From: Marthasterias glacialis
Taxonomy: Eukaryota > Echinodermata > Asteroidea > Forcipulatida > Asteriidae
Direction: 5' to 3'
NCBI GenBank assembly: GCA_911728455.2
Contig: OU452235.1
Coordinates: 13,316,634 to 13,380,633 of the forward strand
Length of the DNA: 64,000 nucleotides
The notes under the pieces: generated by a model
Database searches by the model: none
The model's input: the letters and a program-made list of their open reading frames with translations, nothing else
Told to the model about the DNA's origin: nothing
In this document: piece by piece, positions 59,518 to 64,000 of the stretch
Position numbering within the stretch: the first letter of the stretch is position 1
Layout: each line of letters opens with the position of its first letter
Made by a program: the position numbers and the translations under genes

Positions 59518-60643
59518 AATTGTGCTTGTAATTCATTTGTAAAGTAAGTGCTAAAGCTTGAAAATCTGACTGCCATAAATCATGCCGTTACTGACCAATT
59601 TACTACACAAAAGTTGTTTGGCAACTAAATAGCAACAGTGTTGCAATGTTTCAATTAACTGTTTATGTAAATTGCTGGATAAATTGATCAATGCATGATG
59701 TGCTATGTTTTGTAATGATACCCCAGGAATGGCCCTGGAGGCCTTTCACTTTCGTACAAATTCTACAGTGACGTTGATTGTACGAGGGTCCATTTCTTGG
59801 GTGGGAAAACTTCAGAGCTCACCACTCAAATCTTATCTTTAAGAAGCTACTATATCTCACCGGGTTAACATTCCTTGGCGTTCATTTTTTGGCGGTGGGT
59901 TTTGGACATCATAAATCCGTCAATTTTCGTGAAATAATGAAGCTCTCAACGTTAACAATTTCAGTATAACGATTAAATTAAAGAGACTTCTTTCGATGAT
60001 TTGTCTACATGTACTTGAGTACCTGAGACTCTCTGTTGAATCCAAACCCTAGTGTCTGATCGTTTAAAAAGCCTAAAAAATCGGCACAATTTGTTGGACA
60101 AAAAGAAAGTTTGGGAAGTCAGCTTTGAACTTGTGTATGCATTGACTTAAAATATTTGTTTGCAGTTCAGGAAAAAGAACAATTTACAGCTTTAACATAG
60201 GGCACTGCTAGGGTTAATCTTTCCGAACTAATGCTTTTCAACAAACAGCATTGTCCTGTCCTTAGACTTAAAGAAACAGTATTTGAGAAGGGGAATAGGA
60301 TTTTATTAGGAGCTTTTTAAAGCCATTGTGTCAAATGGATTTTACACCATTACTGCCACTTTTCACTGGGCCTTGTACATGTATTTAGCATATTCCTGAG
60401 GGAATTCTCAGTTGTACTCCTTTGGAGTATGCAGCACCGGCAGCTAAATGGGCACACAGGTTGACACTCATTCACATCAATCTTTTACCCTTGCAGGTAC
60501 CCATTCACTTGTGGGTGATGAGAAGTAATTAAGTGTCTTAATTTCCCAAGGACATGCAAATGGTAGAGAATTGGTTTTGAAACATTCATTTCTTAAAAAA
60601 AAAAAAATGTGGTTTTTATAAATATAAATTCGCTTTTTGTAAA

Positions 60644-60894
60644 TGTGACTCAGCCTGTGTAAATGAGACACTTTGAGGTAAAAATGTAAATCTCAATTTC
60701 ATCATGTAGGGCATCTTCAAAGGATTAAAACGACACCACACTGACCTCTACAGAGTTGACTGTTCTGGATTGGAACCGTTAACTCTGTAGAGGTCAGTGT
60801 GGTGTCGTTTTAATCCTTTGAAGATGCCCTACATGATGAAATTGAGATTTACATATTTACCTCAAAGTGTCTCATTTACACAGGCTGAGTCACA
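60644..60894. repeat. Near-perfect 114-bp-arm inverted repeat (hairpin)
   Basis: Left arm 60644-60757, spacer of 23 bp, right arm 60781-60894. I count one mismatch in 114 (inside the GAGGTAAA(A/T)ATG stretch). The ends are TGTGACTCAGCCTGTGTAAA and its complement. No clear target duplication, no coding sequence. Confidence 0.95.
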
Positions 60895-61275
60895 AATGAC
60901 CTTGTAAAACTGTTGGAATATTTGCATATATTCCCTAGGTTCCTATATTAATCTTTATTACGGTACCAGAGCAGGCCCGATTGCTTCGTTCTTGAAAGGG
61001 TAAGGGCACCAAGTTATTTTCTTCTTGATAAAGAGCACCGCTATGAGGAAATTGTAAAATTCAACTGGAACATTGCAAGGGCACCAAGGCAATGACCAGG
61101 GGCAATGGAGGCACTTGCCTCCGTAAAATGTCAGGCCTGCTAGAGTAAGAACTGGTACCGATATAGTTTCATATAAAATTTAGAGGAGACTTATATGACT
61201 TGGGTAGGCAGTTTAAAGGAGGTGTTACCAGTTCCACCTTCTTGCCTTCAGAATACAAATCAACAATTTGTATTT

Positions 61276-61402
61276 AGACAATGGGAGACTTCCAAGATGT
61301 TAGTGGGCTCCCCAGTAAGCAGTCCTTTTCTGTTATGAGAACAATAGAAAAGGACTGCTTACTGGGGTGCCCGGTAATGTTTCAAGAGCCTCCCATTGTC
61401 TT
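61276..61402. mobile_element. Foldback element with CAATGGGAG ends
   Basis: CAATGGGAGACTT at left, CCTCCCATTG at right. Inner arms CCCCAGTAAGCAGTCCTTTT and AAAAGGACTGCTTACTGGGG are a perfect complement around a short spacer. It shares its outer end with the CTCF-motif element. Confidence 0.8.
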
Positions 61403-61475
61403 CGGTTACCTTTAAAAAAAAAAAACAACAACAATAACTCAAGCTGATAGATGTATTTTTTTTATACACACAGAT

Positions 61476-61481
61476 TTTATT
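61476..61481 (-). terminator. TPI1: Candidate poly(A) signal for TPI
   Basis: AATAAA on the minus strand, 2.3 kb past the TPI stop. Nearer candidates exist around 62909 and 63062, so this is one of several. Confidence 0.2.
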
Positions 61482-62040
61482 GCTTATCTGTCTTTCTCGA
61501 GGATATTTGAAAACATTGTAGCGCAATATTTAGCACATTATCTTGACACACATGTACAAGAAATATTTTTAATATTGAAACTTAAATGTTGTAAATCTAA
61601 CAGTATAAAAGTAATTTTTTTTTGGGAGGGGTAAAATTTGCTCGATGAAATAGTAATGCCGAATCTTTCACATGTTTGATACCACTTTCCATTGCTTGCT
61701 CACTGTGTAAAAGTCTCTGTTGAATTGCCTGTCCAAGATTTCAAATTTCAATTTTTTTTTAAGTTTTACACGACTTAATCATGACATTCAAAATGTCTCC
61801 ACATTCAATCAACTTACCTTGTATCACATCTTATATATATGAAAAAGAAAGAAATGTTTTTTATGCTTTGCGAGTTCAAAACATATTTAAATTCTGTTTT
61901 TTCCAGCTGCTGTTTAACCCTAGTAACAAATCGACACTGATGCCACGAACTGACACGCACACACGCAGATACCAGTAAAAACTAGTGATCGAACAACGAT
62001 CACTGTCCCAAACTGAACGCTTTTAAAACACCTATATTCT

Positions 62041-62260
62041 CAGGGCTTGGGCTATTTTTTTTTTCTGACTAGCCCTCACAATTTTTCACTAGCCTGACCA
62101 TTTACACTACATGGAAAACTGACTGGGTGCATTTTAGAAAGAGGAGTCATCTGATTTATTTTTGACTAGCCAGGCCGGGCTACCCAGAAGCAAGTTTGAC
62201 TAGCCCGCAGCACTCTTGACTAGTGTTAGTACGCCGGGCTAGAATCTAAATCAAGCCCCG
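62041..62260. mobile_element. DNA element with CAGGGCTTG / CAAGCCCCG ends
   Basis: Short inverted ends with ATTCT on both sides (62036-62040, 62261-62265). The inside has about five TGACTAGCC-type words. 220 bp, non-coding. SLC35F6-TPI interval. Confidence 0.6.
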
Positions 62261-63793
62261 ATTCTTTCAAATTCAGGCATGTGATTTATCAGGATTTTTC
62301 CTGATTTATCAGGATATTTCCTTGGACTCCCCGCACCTTTACATTTTCTTAGAAGGCGAAATTGCCATCACTGAGATGAAAAACTCCACCCTTGTTGTAA
62401 CCAAACCTTTAGATATCTATTTGAAATTATGTAAAGAGTCTGTGAACCTCTAAAATGTAACATTGTGCAATTCTATTGGCTTCATCTCCACACACAGAGG
62501 AATCTTTTAGTCAAATTTACAGGATGTTTCATTTTCATACAATCTCATCCCTGAAAATTTCAGAGTGTTTTCAATTTGTTTTCTCATAGTGGGCTCTTGA
62601 TGCTTTGAACATGATAAACATACTGCTTTTGACCGTTTTACACCCTAAATTAGTAAGCAATACAGGAAGGGAAGTCCACGTCAGAAGCAAAAGAAGCAAA
62701 ACTGACTAGTTCTGTTTTCACAAAGTGACCCCCTGTAATGTATTACAACGTACAAACCTGTGTGTCACTTCATGAAACTGTCGTCAGCTCACGCGTGCAT
62801 GCCCTTCACACATAAAGTTGGTGTCAGTTCGTGAATTCATTTTTGTGCACATTATTCACAGATTTGTAGTCGTTGAGGTTCAGCACGTTATAATGCACAG
62901 CACATCATTTTATTTTTTTTTTTATAATTTCAGCCTAATTAGATTAGACGCATACTTTGTTGATTCCTTATACTATTTCACAAATCTGATTTGTAGAAGT
63001 TATCGTTTTTATGTTAAAAACTAATGTTACAAACAACTGTAAGCAAGTTTTCGTGTTTTTTTTATTCAATTTATACTTTTCCCCCTAGTTTTTGTACCAG
63101 GAGACAAACCATGCACAAGTCCAGCTTCTAAAATTACCTGTTTTTAACTTAATTAGGAAAAACACCGAAATTGAAAAGATCACAGTACAACCATGGTTTC
63201 CTAAATACAGCTTTGGAATTTGATGCCAAGGCACCATCCAATGTTGTCATTCTGAATCAAATATTTCACAAAAATTCACGTTTGAAATCCCTCTCAGTCA
63301 AAGGTCAACCACGGTTACTGAGAACTAGAAAAGTACATGTAGACGTACAAGAGTTCTTTTTCTAACATGCAATGCACAAGTTCTGTTACTTAATTTATCC
63401 AAATTTTAATTTAGGGAATATTGGCACTGGAAAGAGATTGACTAAAAGTACAATGTGAGAGAGCTGGTAACCAGCAGACGGGCTCACTAACCAATTCCAA
63501 GCTTTATCTAGTTGACACTTTTAACAGCAGGGTACCAATTCACTCACTCATGCATTCTTTCAAACGACACTTCCCCACTGTCTGCACATTAATTTAAAAT
63601 CACTCCATTTAAACAACTGTTCACGTTTACTTCATAAAACCTAATACTGGCTGTGAATTTAAGTTCATTCACCGCACTTTAGTCTAACAGTACAAACACT
63701 CACACAACCTCTCTACTTGAAACCTGTTCACTAAACTGCGTAAAATCCTCATCCCTCATCTGTGTCATTCTTGGCAAACATTTGTTGAGTTTT

Positions 63794-63982
<189 letters not shown>

Positions 63983-64000
63983 TCAACATCTCACATCCAA

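Larger units (their letters stand above)
58353..63793. other. Convergent SLC35F6-TPI intergenic / 3' UTR region
   Basis: No exon seen between the two stops. It holds the CTCF-motif element copy, a 250-bp hairpin, a smaller hairpin and a foldback element. Parts near each end should be 3' UTR. Confidence 0.45.

Overview
The window is an AT-rich, intron-rich metazoan nuclear segment. It has no bacterial features, no viral-type open frames and no reverse transcriptase. Gene sequence and the dense load of short foldback DNA elements and tRNA-derived SINEs fit a marine deuterostome invertebrate, most likely an echinoderm. A sea star is my best guess, from the look of the repeats, and I hold that loosely. 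Nearly all long open frames are repeat or intron artefacts. The real coding content was rebuilt by joining exons at GT/AG borders with matching phase.

Layout from left to right. (1) 541-15638, plus strand: the 3' part of an unidentified single-pass membrane protein. It has one transmembrane exon, a basic juxtamembrane stretch and a long Ser-rich cytoplasmic tail ending in a PDZ-type motif. Its N-terminal part lies beyond the left edge. (2) 31567-21674, minus strand: a complete enolase gene, 12 coding exons, 434 residues, plus a probable 5' UTR exon. (3) 35203-42101, plus: complete RER1, 6 coding exons, 197 residues, divergent from enolase. (4) 47458-47387, minus: tRNA-Pro(AGG). (5) 50587-58352, plus: complete SLC35F6, 6 coding exons, 392 residues, with a probable upstream UTR exon and an E-box-rich promoter near 47.75 kb. 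(6) 63912-63794, minus: the last coding exon of triosephosphate isomerase, the rest being off the right edge.

Two glycolytic enzymes (enolase and TPI) flank the ER/Golgi retrieval receptor RER1 and a lysosomal transporter-family gene. Human ENO1 and RER1 are both on 1p36, and human ENO2 and TPI1 lie close together on 12p13, so this may be an ancestral linkage group. There is no sign that the genes act as one system.

The rest is introns and intergenic DNA crowded with repeats: a 0.66-kb TTTG/TGTC tetranucleotide array, a 16-bp minisatellite, a 115-bp tandem repeat, two SINE families and at least a dozen palindromic DNA elements. The best leads are a palindromic repeat carrying CTCF-like motifs, a repeat carrying estrogen-response-type inverted repeats, a nearly perfect 114-bp-arm hairpin, and a TFEB/MITF-type E-box cluster before SLC35F6. 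I did not find an obviously new multi-gene system.
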